Assembly: GCA_008933995.1 (NCBI GenBank)
Contig: WARS01003150.1
Coordinates: 62,001-126,000, forward strand
Direction of reading: 5' to 3'
Source: Datnioides undecimradiatus
Taxonomy: Eukaryota; Chordata; Actinopteri; Lobotiformes; Datnioididae
DNA length: 64,000 nucleotides
Numbering within the stretch: position 1 is the stretch's first letter; every line of letters starts with the position of its first letter. Made by a program: the position numbers and the translations under genes. The notes below the pieces were generated by a model. The model saw only the letters and a program-made list of their open reading frames with translations. It had not been told where the DNA came from and did no database searches. Shown here piece by piece: positions 25,601 to 36,714 of this stretch.

Positions 25601-28351
25601 ACGGAGGTTTGTTTCTAGAGATCTATTAGTCAGATCAACGGCAGATATGTTGGGACAGTTTCGTTTGGCAGTGTGAATTTCATACTTTTAAATGCTGAAG
25701 CTGAAGTATTCCAAGACCAGTTACTGGGAGACACCATCACTTCTGTCAGACAATGGGAACAAAAAGGTTCCCACCGTGGTTCCCACCGGGCACTTTGGGA
25801 ATTTTTCTTTTTCCAACATACTTAAAGCACCAGAGGTGGCTCAGTCAACTTCATCTGAGTACAACCAACTAGTTTTTCATCAAAATACCACAACTCAAAA
25901 AATATATTACTGAATTGTCTTTAATAATCAAAAGAAACTAAACAGGTAAAAGACACAGCCAGCCGCAGACAGATGTGCACCGGCATGATCGTCATTTGGC
26001 TAGAAAAACAATACCAGCACGTAAAAGTTGGTCACAAAAGTCTTAGATATGGAGCTTGGATCCAGTGATGTAGCTAAGGGATATAGATGCAAAGGTATTC
26101 AATTAAATTAAGACATTCACATTTTGCTAATCGAATTCCTATGAATGATGAATACTCACACAACCAAATGTTATTACTCAAGCTTGCTAAAATCATGCGA
26201 CAGGTATACAGCATTGCAATGTTAGTTACAACAGTTAGGCCTTATCCTAAAGATTATGTCAGTTCATGTGTTTATGAGGTTTAAAGTACAGTGAACGTGT
26301 AAAATACTCAACTGTGACTCGAATAAATGTCCTATTTCTCTCTAAAGGCGGTCACCACACTTTCCCAATGTGCAACAACGGACCCATGCTCTCGTCTTCA
26401 TTGTGGGGAGCGCATGGACAAAAGCATTGGTATACACACAAGCAAGTGTATACGCGCACAAAAAAGCCTGTATCTTGCTCAATTTAAAAAAAAAAAAAGA
26501 CACAAAGTACATGTACGATGCAAAAAAATAAAATTTCAACATTAAATTACAAAGCTCAAAAAATAAAACAATCTATTTTAAAGAAAAGAACTGAATAAAA
26601 ATGTATATCTACATCTGTATATAAAAATGAAAGATTAAAATAAGTTAGATTTTTTTCAATATGGAAACCCATTTCTGTAGTCTTTTTATATATCTGCAAA
26701 AGTGACTGAGGATCAACGAGTCTATGACCATTGTTACATATGTAAATACGCAAGGTAAGCAGGCATGAGTCAAACAGCAAGTGCTTTCAACTTTAAACTG
26801 AGATGGGCTCGATGGCTGAAGTCTCCCAGACAGACACAATCAGGCTCACGCATCAGTGTTGAGAGGATTTCATTTGCCATTTGACCCAGGCCTGCTGAAA
26901 TGTCACAGTGGGTTGTAAACCCTACACAGTAGCAGCGAGCAGACAGCACACGCCTCACAGTTGAGAGTATGGGGAACAGAGAGCAGCAGGGAGGCAGGCT
27001 GAGCCATGGAGGTTAAGACTGCATATTAATATCTGCATACAAATGGAATGGTTTGTGTGTTCACATCCATTAAAAGTCCATAGTGTGTTTGGACTGAGCT
27101 CTGTGGCACCACCACAGCACTGTGACCAGCTCAGCACGCCACTGGAGCTTTATTTAGTGACCTGTTGGACCAATCAGTTCTCTCCAAGGACCACTTAGAC
27201 CAATACAAAGGCAGGTGAGGGGAAAAGAGGAAGAATTTTAAAAATAGCACAGGAGGGAAAACATCGTCCCCGTCTTGCCTTGCCTTCCAGTGGCCCTCAC
27301 CCAGAAGCCTGGGGGTGGTTGAATGCTGTGTCCAAATGCCCGGCCTCTCTATTTAACAAGTCCAGCCCATTCTGACAGGAATGTCAGGACCATGCTCATA
27401 ACAGTTCCCTGATGCTGGAATGAACGATGGGTGAAGGTGAAGTGATGAAAAACAGTGGTCAGGAAGAATGTGTGGACTTGTTAAATAAAGGAGCAGAGAG
27501 TACGAACACAGGATAAGGCACCTCGGAACCCTGATGTATCTGAGGCACATTCTGGGACTTTGACCCAGGGTGTGGTTAGCGCGGGCCTCCTGCTCGGATG
27601 TCTGGTGGCTAACTGCAACATCGTGCAGCCTAGAATGTGTCTGCAGCCGGTGTTTGTGGAAAATGCGCTGAGCTCTCTCCCATTGTTCCCCACCTCCAGA
27701 TCGTATGCCCCGGGAAGAACAGCATCTACTGAATACAGCAACGTGTGACAGAGGCCGAGTGTGTAGTGTGCTTTACTTTCTGGCCTGTGCATTTACAATC
27801 ATACAGAGCTCAAGGAATAGCCTCACATTTTAGGAAACACACTTATTTCCTCACACTAAATATAAGGTCAGAGCTAACAGCTGATTAGCATAGCTTAGTG
27901 TTAAGACTGGCAGGGGTTAGCAGTTAGCCCAGCACTATCTGTCTGTCTGTTCTGTGAGGGACTTGCATACTGGAAATATCATTTGGCCAGTCACCCTGAC
28001 GTCATGCTCTGTTGTCATCACCATGTGGTTGCTACTGGAGACTGCTATGATGAGCTAATTTTACTCTACTTTCATATTTAGCAATACCACACGAGAGTGG
28101 CATTAGTTTATTCATCTGACTCTCGAAGCCAATAAGCTGATTTCCCAAAATGTGGAAGTATTCCTTTGAGACATAAGACATCTCTCACACACACACAAGA
28201 CTTAAAGCTCCATTGTAACATTATCACAAGACAGATAACTGAAGAAACAGCGCAGTTTGACATAAACTGAAATGTTCAATATCCCAACAAGGTGAAGACA
28301 CACAGATACGCGGCCTGATGTACAATAAAACACTGACTAATGCTTATACAT

Positions 28352-28382
28352 GCACACACACACACACACACACACACACAAC
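28352..28382. repeat. (AC)n microsatellite
   Basis: Pure AC run of about 31 bp within the predicted kif3b 3' UTR. Confidence 0.95.
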
Positions 28383-28525
28383 CTGTTTGGTGACAAGGAC
28401 AGATCCACGTGTCCTTGCGTCAACTGACCCACCCCCAGCGTCAACACTTACAGTGAGAATGGACTACAACACAGATGTGGGAAGATATGAAGAAGTGCAT
28501 TGAAGATACTGCAGTCCATCAAGTT

Positions 28526-28550
28526 TGGGGTGGGGGTGGGGGTGGGGGGG
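28526..28550 (+). repeat. G-run cluster, quadruplex-capable
   Basis: Four or more runs of four to seven G separated by single T residues. It lies on the strand opposite the kif3b transcript, whose 3' UTR would be C-rich here. Confidence 0.8.
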
Positions 28551-28936
28551 TCAAACCCACCTTCGTTTTTTCTATACATTAAGAACATTGTGACAGATAT
28601 ATAAGACATCAGTGGCCTTTAGCCAAATGTGGGGGAAGGGTACAGCAGTGTAGAGTAATGTGAGGCTTCATGCGTGGCTGCTGTCCTGGCGCTGTACTGA
28701 CCGAAGAGGCGTTTCAGATCTCCAGGAAGAAAAGCTTGTGACTACAGTTAATAGTGGTGTGGTTACAGTTAAAACCCACAAAGCAGCATTAGTCTTAGAG
28801 AAAACTCGATCTTTTGCAGGATCCAACGCTCTGTCATCTTGACAGAAAACAATCCAGGCAGAGCAAATTCCATTCTCTTAAAGTCCCAAAGTGGCAAGGT
28901 GCACAAGAGAGGTTGGTGGTGATATTAGTGGTACTG

Positions 28937-31900
28937 TCACTTGGGCACCAGGCCACGGGATTGTGGGTAAAGAGGAGATCCTGGACTGGAGGGGCTGAAT
29001 GGAGAGGTCGGGGTGCTCGACTTCTTGCCTGTTCTTGGTCGACTGAGAAAGCAGACAGTTACACCAGTTAACCATCGTTACGAGCCTGCAACTTCTGACA
29101 TTTCATTTTTATAACTTCTTTTCTTCGTGGCAGTGGATATATGAAGGTCACACACCCTTAGGAAATTGCACATTTCCATTTTAACATGACAAACAAAAAC
29201 CAGTGACATGCCGGGACTTCCTGCAGTTCCTTCAGTGCTGCTGTTGGCCACCGTAACATGTTTTCACCCCATGCTTCCTCCTGATCTTTGCAGCATGTCT
29301 GCGGAGCCACAGTTTCTCTACAGTGATGACAAATCCTGCAGCATCAGCTGACTGTAATCTGGTTTCAGTCAGAATCGCTGCCTCTGATGGCAGCTGTATG
29401 TTGTTTACCAACAGGCGTTGTTGTTGTGATTGGTTAACTCTGAACATAGCATCTGCACACACTATGAAAAGGTGTGCAGATGTAAAATCAGAGATGTTTC
29501 ATTTTTTTCAAACTCTTAATAATTAACTATTTATTTTCTGGATCTTTGTTATGATCACATTACAGATGGAGCAAGTTCGGCATTTACACTGCTGCTGTTT
29601 CTGTCTTTACATTAAAAAGACAATGTCTTAAGGGGAGGGGAGGAAGGGGAGACTTTTTATATCCACTGTAATGCCAAAGCTAGCACAACCACAGCAAACG
29701 CCACAAGACTGAATAGGTCGTGTGGTGTTTACAGCTGGGACACAGCTACAGGTGACGGCAGTGATTTAAGAGGTTTTTACCCAGACTTTGGTTTCTTGAG
29801 GCTGCCGCTGGTGCTGGCGGGCGGGGTTGGTCCCGAGCTGCTGTGAAAGCCAGAGGCGTCTACCTGAATCTCATCCTCATCCCTCAGAGCATCCTCCAGA
29901 GCTGCCGCCACCTTGGGGGCGATAACCGGCTCCTGATACTCTTTAGTGGTCCGAGCCGGCTGGTCCATGTCCAGCATCAAGATGTTTTCAGCCTGAGGCG
30001 GGGCAAAGGAGAAGCTTGTCTGAGACACACAAGTCAATCCTGGTACATTCCATGTGTTACAAATGAAGCTTGACATATGATGCCAAAAGACTCGTGCCCA
30101 GCATATGAAAGTGCTCATATTGCATTAAGTATTAACAAATCTTGGCACAATAAGGTCCTGATGTTTTACATGATACTTACATACTAGATCCCTGTGCACC
30201 TTAAAATCCTTGATAACTGAAATTTCTTATTTGATTCACTTCTGCCTACACTCAACCCATCTGTCATCACCAGTGAAAGCTTGAAGTGTGACTGCAGAGC
30301 ACAGTCAGCTGGAGGTTGATGTTTGAATCCGTTCATCAGTGAAAGAGGTGAAAACGGGCAGATGAGACGAGCAGCTTACTTTGTATCTCATGTCAGGCCT
30401 CATCATCATGGCCACGCGAGCGTGGTGACTAATAGGCCTCCTGTAACCGACCGCAGACTGAGGCCTGGTCATCATCTGATGGTCACTGAAGCAGACACAC
30501 AGAGTCGTACAGTGTATACAGCATCTGACACCTGCCTTAACGTCTTACACAATAAAGCAATCAACTGTTTCATCATCATAAATAACTATATATCTAATCA
30601 GTGAAGCATAGGACAACTGGTGCCGCTCTGACTCCCCTGCTGTTTACATTACAAACATAGATAAACATTATAGCTGCAGTTCGCCTTAAACATGAAGTGT
30701 TATCAGGACTGTGGCTCAGCAAGACTATGGTGATACAACAAGCATCATGATACAGAGGCTACAGTTCAACACACCCAAAACTAAACTTTTCATTAATACA
30801 ATATTGAAAAACATAATATCACAGTACTCCAGTGTATTGATACACTCTTACGCCTTTATTTAATATTCAAGATGTTCATTGTTTAAAAAAACATCCATGC
30901 TTAAGTTGGAGAACTTCTAACCGGTTGAACACACAACTTTGTGGAACTTACTCCTCTATGCGTGTGATGAGCTTCATGTCCCAGCGTTCATTCTCCTCGT
31001 CAAAGTAGGCTCTGTTGACTATTTTGTTCTTCTCCTCCAAAGGAATGAAGTTCTCAATGATAAGATGCCTGAAAGACAGTCAGACAGAGGCAGCAACAGA
31101 CAGATCAGGAGGAGCGGGACTCATTTCTGATTCATTCATTTCTTCCTCTTATACATTATTTGAGCATCATGTTAGCGTGCAAAGTCTGAGGATGAAAGTG
31201 GATACTTTTCATTGCCAATTAATTTGCATAAAATTAAGCAAACACCTCTCATTGTGTCAGGTTTGCATCTGACATCACATGCAGTTTGCACAGTGTCAGT
31301 GTGTATCTGCCGGGGCAGATGGTGGCCATATAGGTACAGCACTGATCTCTGTCTAGCTGCCTGGCAGGCTCCATACTTGAGTTTGAGGTCCCTGGTGAGC
31401 TCGTTCTGGGTCTGTTCGAGTTCCTGGCGGTCGTTGATGTGCACCTCCTGGATGTCTTGGATTTCTGCCTTCACTGCCTGCAGCTTGGCAAACAGCTAGA
31501 GCGCAGAGAGGAGAGAGGAATATTCAGCCTCGGATTTGGCTTAGACACCTGACTGTCATGGGGAATAATCATCCAATAAACCAAGCGGACAAACAAACAG
31601 GGCCAACAGTGCATCCTTCCCTGATCTGGAATAGTTGTAAGCTTACATACAAGGCTTTGTGTTACCGGATACATACAGTAGGCCTCATTAGCACTGATCG
31701 TCAGACTTCCAAAAGTAAACAGTCATGCTGTTTCTATGCTTCACAGTTGATCAAAGACGAAGATGCTGTGCAGTCTATTTTTATCTAGTCAGCGTATATT
31801 CATTCACTCCAGCGGCCAGGACTGGGAATGCATGCAGACGACACGGAGGACAGGACGGACATTCAGAACCGTCCGGTGTTACACCCGATACCTTTTTCAG

Positions 31901-34468
31901 CTTCTTGGTTTTGATGTCGACCTCCTGCTGCAGAGAGCTGTAGGTCTCCTTCAGCTCCAGAGTCTCTTCGTCGCGACTCTCCACCTGCTGCTGCATCTCC
32001 CGCTCTCGCCGTTTCTGGAGACAAACACGCACACAAACACGTGTACGTTCCTGAATTTAACCCGCAGTAACTGTGCGTAGTGAGCGTACACAGGAGTCAC
32101 TAACTGGATGTTAAGCATGGCTCAGCAACATGTACACATGTCACAGTATTTTGGACCAAATAACAAAGAACTGATGGCTGCTATTGCTTTCACAAAATAT
32201 TTACATGCCGAGACGCTGATTCATGATCTGCAGTGGTGAGGGTTTGATGACTAAGTGGGTAAAGGCTAATAATAGAGCAGCTAGAACAGTCTGTTATGTT
32301 ATATTAAAATACCCAAAATCTAAAATGATACCTGGACTCATAATTGCCCAGCCCTACTCAGACTTGCTGTGCTGCTCAGAGGACACTGTTCCCTCATACT
32401 GTTGCCATGTTGATGTAAAGGCCCTGTTCTTCGTACCAGGATAACTGACTTGGCTTGATTTGATTGCTGAGGATTTGACGCATGCTGAAAAGCACAGCTG
32501 TGACTCACAGTGAACCAACAAAGTGAAGTGAATAAGTGGCACAACAGAGCCCACCAACTTGCCTCAAGTAATTAGGTTAGTGGTCTGGCCACGCTCTGCT
32601 TTTGTCTCAGATCTAAGGATGTTTCTGGGACACATTGTTAAAGTCTTGCTGTCTGCAACCAAAGCAGGTGTCTAAAGCGTCTCAAACAAAGTTCTTACTC
32701 CATCTCACCTATTCAAAAATTGGACTCTGTAACGTGTGAGGACATTTCTGACCAAGTGACCATAAAACAATGACTTCAGTCAAGAGTGCTGTGCATTTGT
32801 CATTTGTTTGCTGGTTTACCTGTTCAGCGATCTCCTGCCTCTTCTGCTCCAGCATTCTCTGTTGCTCATTGGTGTGATCCACAATGTTCTTGCCCCCTAC
32901 TAGCAGTTTACTCTCCATTGCCTGGAGGGGACAGAAAAACACGGCTCAAACTATTTACATGAAGCAGAAAAACTGTTGCAACAGACTCAGATATAGTTCA
33001 CCAGCTGGGCTGCATGAACATTCACAGAAGAAGGTGTACTGCCCTCTGTGTGCTATAAACCGCTCACCTTCACTTTGGCTGCAAGCATCTCTCCGGCCTC
33101 CCTCTCTCGCTTCAAATCCTCCATTTTCTTCTCTTTCTCTTTAAGCAGCCGAACTTTCTCCTCAGCCACCAGACTGTGATCCTCCATGATAGCCTTCCTC
33201 TCTCTCTCCAACTTCTCCTGCTGCTCCCGCCAGTAATCCCCCTTGTCATCGCCGTCTTCATCGTCATCCTCCGTCTCTCCTTCTTCCAGATCCTCACCAT
33301 CGCTCCCTTCCCCAGCTCTCCTCCGCCTCCTCCGCTTCTTCTTTCCTGAGCGCTTTTGCAGCTGGGCCTTCAGCCTCGCAATCTCCTCCTGGAACTCCCT
33401 GAGCAGAGCATCCTTGGGGTCCTCATTGATGCGAGGTTTGTTCTTGATGTTCTTCGCCCTGTTGGAGTAACGCAGCGTTGTCAAGGTCTCCTCCACGTTG
33501 TACGATGCTGGGCCAATGTTGGCAACCATGACGGTGCGGGCGTTGCCACCCAGAGAATCCTGCAGCAGACGGGTGAGTTTTGAATCTCTGTAGGGGATGT
33601 GGCTGCTCCTCCCATCCACCAGAGCTGATATAACATTCCCCAGAGCAGAAAGGGACAGATTGATCTTGGTGGCTTCTTTGAGCCTCTCCCCCTGAGCGCC
33701 GGTCTTGGTCTGCCTTTCACTGCCAGCTAAATCTACCAGGTTCAGTTTGCCAACTCTGATGTGGTTCTCCCCATCAACACCCAACTCACTGCACTCCACC
33801 GTGATGACAAAAATGGCGTGGGATCGGGAGCTGTGTTCATTCATGTTAGTGGCACCCACTGAACGATTCTGGTTGCCCACATTCATGACGTGTTCGATCT
33901 CCCGCACACTCTTGGTGACAAATGATGAAAGGTCTTTTACATAAACACCTGTGTCGGGCCTCTCCCTGAGCTCGAGACGTCGTGACTGGTCCTTGGAGAG
34001 CAAGTCTCTGATCTCCTCTTGGTAAATTTCTAGATATGATGCTCTCACCAGGTACTGTTGATTCTGAGACCGTGAAATGTGAGTGAAGATATGCTCAAAG
34101 GAGTTAGGGATCACCCCTCGCCTTTCTGGATCATTTCTCACCCCCTCCATAGTGTATGTTTTGCCTGTACCCGTTTGCCCATAGGCAAAAATGGTCCCGT
34201 TGAACCCAAGTAGAACTGAATCCACCAGGGGCCTGAAGGTTTCATCATACAGATCTATTTGTTTGGAGTTCCAGTCGTAGACTGAATCAAAGGTGAAGAC
34301 TTTGGGGAGTTCATTGGCCGAAGCATCCCTGGGGTTCTTGACAATAATTTGGCCCAACTTCACATCGACAGAGACCACCCTTTCGAACTTGGCTACTCGC
34401 TCTTTTTCATTCATGGGGCGACATCGGACCACCACCTTGACCGACTCCGAGCTCTTGCTCTTGGACAT
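28937..34468 (-). CDS. kif3b: Kinesin family member 3B (heterotrimeric kinesin-2 motor subunit)
   Basis: Plus-end microtubule motor that pairs with KIF3A and KAP3; it drives anterograde intraflagellar transport. Minus-strand coding exons: 34468-33068, 32921-32820, 32014-31892, 31495-31377, 31068-30952, 30485-30380, 29992-29781 and 29042-28937 (TGA). All phases join, giving 761 residues (human 747). The motor domain occupies about 1-345, with P-loop GQTGTGKT at 97-104, switch I NEHSSRSH and switch II DLAGSER. The neck is followed by a basic run (KKKRRRRRR) and an acidic run, a KIF3A-pairing charge pattern, then a coiled coil to about residue 600 and a tail. The terminal exon encodes [11 protein letters not shown]-stop, the conserved vertebrate C-terminus; reading on past 29781 gives a false early stop after KPKSG. 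The start is the [10 protein letters not shown] methionine. An upstream in-frame methionine precedes the splice acceptor and is rejected. Confidence 0.97.
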
Positions 34469-35520
34469 GTTGCAGAGCAGCTGCCAACCCACGCGGCTTG
34501 GCGCTATGTATGCTCTGTGCTCCAAGTGCAGCTTCAGGAACAGTGCACCTGTACCAATGCCCACATCAGAAGCTGTAGGAGAAGACACATTCAGTCATTA
34601 GCACCAACTCACGATGACAACTGTCAGGGTGACTTGCAATCTCGATGGCTGATGCATCACACACACTTTTACAAACAGACTGGCTTAAGCTCAACGTAAC
34701 AAACGCCTACTGACAGACGAGCAATGACAGCTGTTAATGTCCTGACACTGACACCTGTGCTGCAATTCAACCTTTCTCGATGTCGACAACGGAAACACAA
34801 CTCACGCGTAGTAAGATCTTCCCAGATGGCACAAAACACATGAGCACCGATTAACGTTGGGTCAGGCTGAGTTGGTCAAAATGAATAACCTCCTCACACC
34901 TGAAAACAGAGTTTACAGGTACATGCTGCGCCATCTGCACACACCTGCGTACGCACTAACGTTACCCAGGTTTAGCTAACTAACTATATTTAGCCTGTTA
35001 ACTGGTAACTCTAAACTTGTTGGATTAGTAACCTCGCCTAAGTCAGCGTTGAAATTCCTGGTTTAAAAGTGGCCGCCGTTGGAACCGTATCATGTTGACA
35101 AACTGTGTATTTTAAGGTATATTACCAATTAATGTTAGCAATGGCTGGTTAAAACAGCGGCTCAGCTAACCGACGTTAGCTCGTGCAGAATGCAGCCCGT
35201 AACGAGACGACAGGACCGGCCTAGCAACGGCAAACACACTGGTAACCTAAGCCACAAGTCTGCTAGCATTACCTGGCTAACGCTATTAGCAAGGGCAGAA
35301 ATTTATGTGCCACATTGTCATTCAAAAATATTAAAAAACCCCCACCGTGGACACATACAACTCTGTAACACAAACACAGCTATCACTCAGACACACAGAA
35401 AAAGCGTTATGGATTTACCAGTGGCGGACGTTAGCTAATACCAAACTCCCAGTCAGCCATTAGCCGCTGTTCATCCCCGCAACGGTCCGGGTGTTAGGGT
35501 TGCCAGATTCACTCACTACA
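34469..35520 (-). promoter_or_regulatory. kif3b: kif3b 5' UTR, first intron and promoter
   Basis: Reading the minus strand, exon 2 begins at 34572 after the acceptor TTCTCCTACAG, leaving about 100 bp of 5' UTR before the ATG. A donor CTG|GTAAAT at 35419/35418 suggests a non-coding exon 1 at about 35419-35500. Upstream of it lies a short CpG-containing stretch. The pofut1 3' end is only about 300 bp farther upstream, so the kif3b promoter is confined to that gap. The exon 1 ends are inferred. Confidence 0.5.
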
Positions 35521-35819
35521 ACCCCCGAAGAAGAAGCGTGTGAAATAATATTAACCAACATCAAAATTGTGATTCAGACTGAGCTTAAATATTTCGGTTA
35601 AGAAGACTACCCGCAAAAACTTAATTATTTCATTCAAGCGTGCATAGCGGGGTTGAAAGCCAACAAACCTGCATTATTAGGAATACAAAGTATCCTGGCG
35701 TATCTGGCAACCAAGTCTCAGCAAGCTGGTCCCTCATAGCTTACATCAGCTGATTCAACTGTACTCACAGCTAAGCTTCCAGTGAGGGAGGAAAACAGAC
35801 AGAGGGTGTTGATTGTTTA

Positions 35820-36714
35820 AAAATGTAGTGTGCGACACTTTATTGATGAAAAACATTATAGAAACAGTTTACTTAGAAATAACTGCAATCACCGCTTTCA
35901 CACAGAGGAACACAATTAGCTTGCCATGCATCCCCACTTGCATTTAATCATTTCAACCAGTGCAAATCAACATCCCTGAAACTTTTGTTCACATTCACCG
36001 AATAACAATACTGTCCCGACAACATTGAGCACAAGGCTCCACACATTTCATCAGTTTTTGGTCCCGGTAAAATGAGAGGTGGAAAGACTGTCTCCGTTTT
36101 CCTCCCTATAATTAGTATGTACAGGGGGATCGGTTACAGTGCTCTCCTTGGAATGGAGGGCAGAGAGGAGAGGAAAGAGCAAGCTGGAAAGAGATGGAGG
36201 CTGGGAAAGGTAGGGAGAGAAAGAGAAGAGGGCAAAAGAGTGAGGGTGAACATGATCGCTGGCACTGCAATCAGTCTTCCCCAGGGTTCACCGAGGTCAT
36301 CAGGGGTCCCTCTTACATGTCTGGATTACAAAACGTGGTTAAAGCTGCAGAGCATGGCAGCTGTTAGGAAAATTGTGTGGAAACACACAGTTACTGTGTA
36401 ATGAACAAAAACAGGCAGAGGGAACATACAAAAACTGGACTTTAAGCAGGGAACAGACAAAATTAAAGTGTTTCTCAGTGGCAGTGGTGTCAATGTCTTT
36501 ACATTTCATGGACATTACACTACTGGTTTGCTACATCCTATCTTATAAGCCTTTTTCTCACAGATAAAAGCCTGTTTTAAAAGGGGACCAGCCTTGGCAC
36601 AATATGAGCGATCACGTCGTGTACAAATGTTCTCTGTCTTCCACACGCTCTCTCGCCTCCTCATGACAGTCATCCAGCATTAGCACCAAGAGGACTTCTA
36701 TGTGACTCTTGCGC
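35820..36714 (-). other. pofut1: pofut1 3' untranslated region
   Basis: About 0.9 kb between the TGA at 36715-36717 and a minus-strand AATAAA at 35839-35844 (context CATCAATAAAGTG). Short open frames on the plus strand are not supported. Confidence 0.65.
35839..35844 (-). terminator. pofut1: pofut1 poly(A) signal
   Basis: Minus-strand AATAAA about 870 bp after the stop codon. It is the nearest canonical hexamer before the kif3b promoter. Confidence 0.6.

Larger units (their letters stand above)
25601..28936. other. Spacer and kif3b 3' untranslated region
   Basis: No supported coding gene. On the minus strand the kif3b 3' UTR begins at 28936. Minus-strand AATAAA candidates are at 28107-28112 (3' UTR of about 0.8 kb) and 27149-27154 (about 1.8 kb), and which is used cannot be told. 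An (AC)n tract lies at 28352-28382 and a G-run cluster at 28526-28550. 26.45-26.7 kb is very A/T-rich. The rest shows nothing I recognise. Confidence 0.55.

Noticed and set aside
34469-34588. In-frame upstream methionine extending Kif3b by about 40 residues
   Set aside because: It crosses the predicted acceptor at 34573, and the [10 protein letters not shown] methionine fits the conserved kinesin-2 N-terminus.
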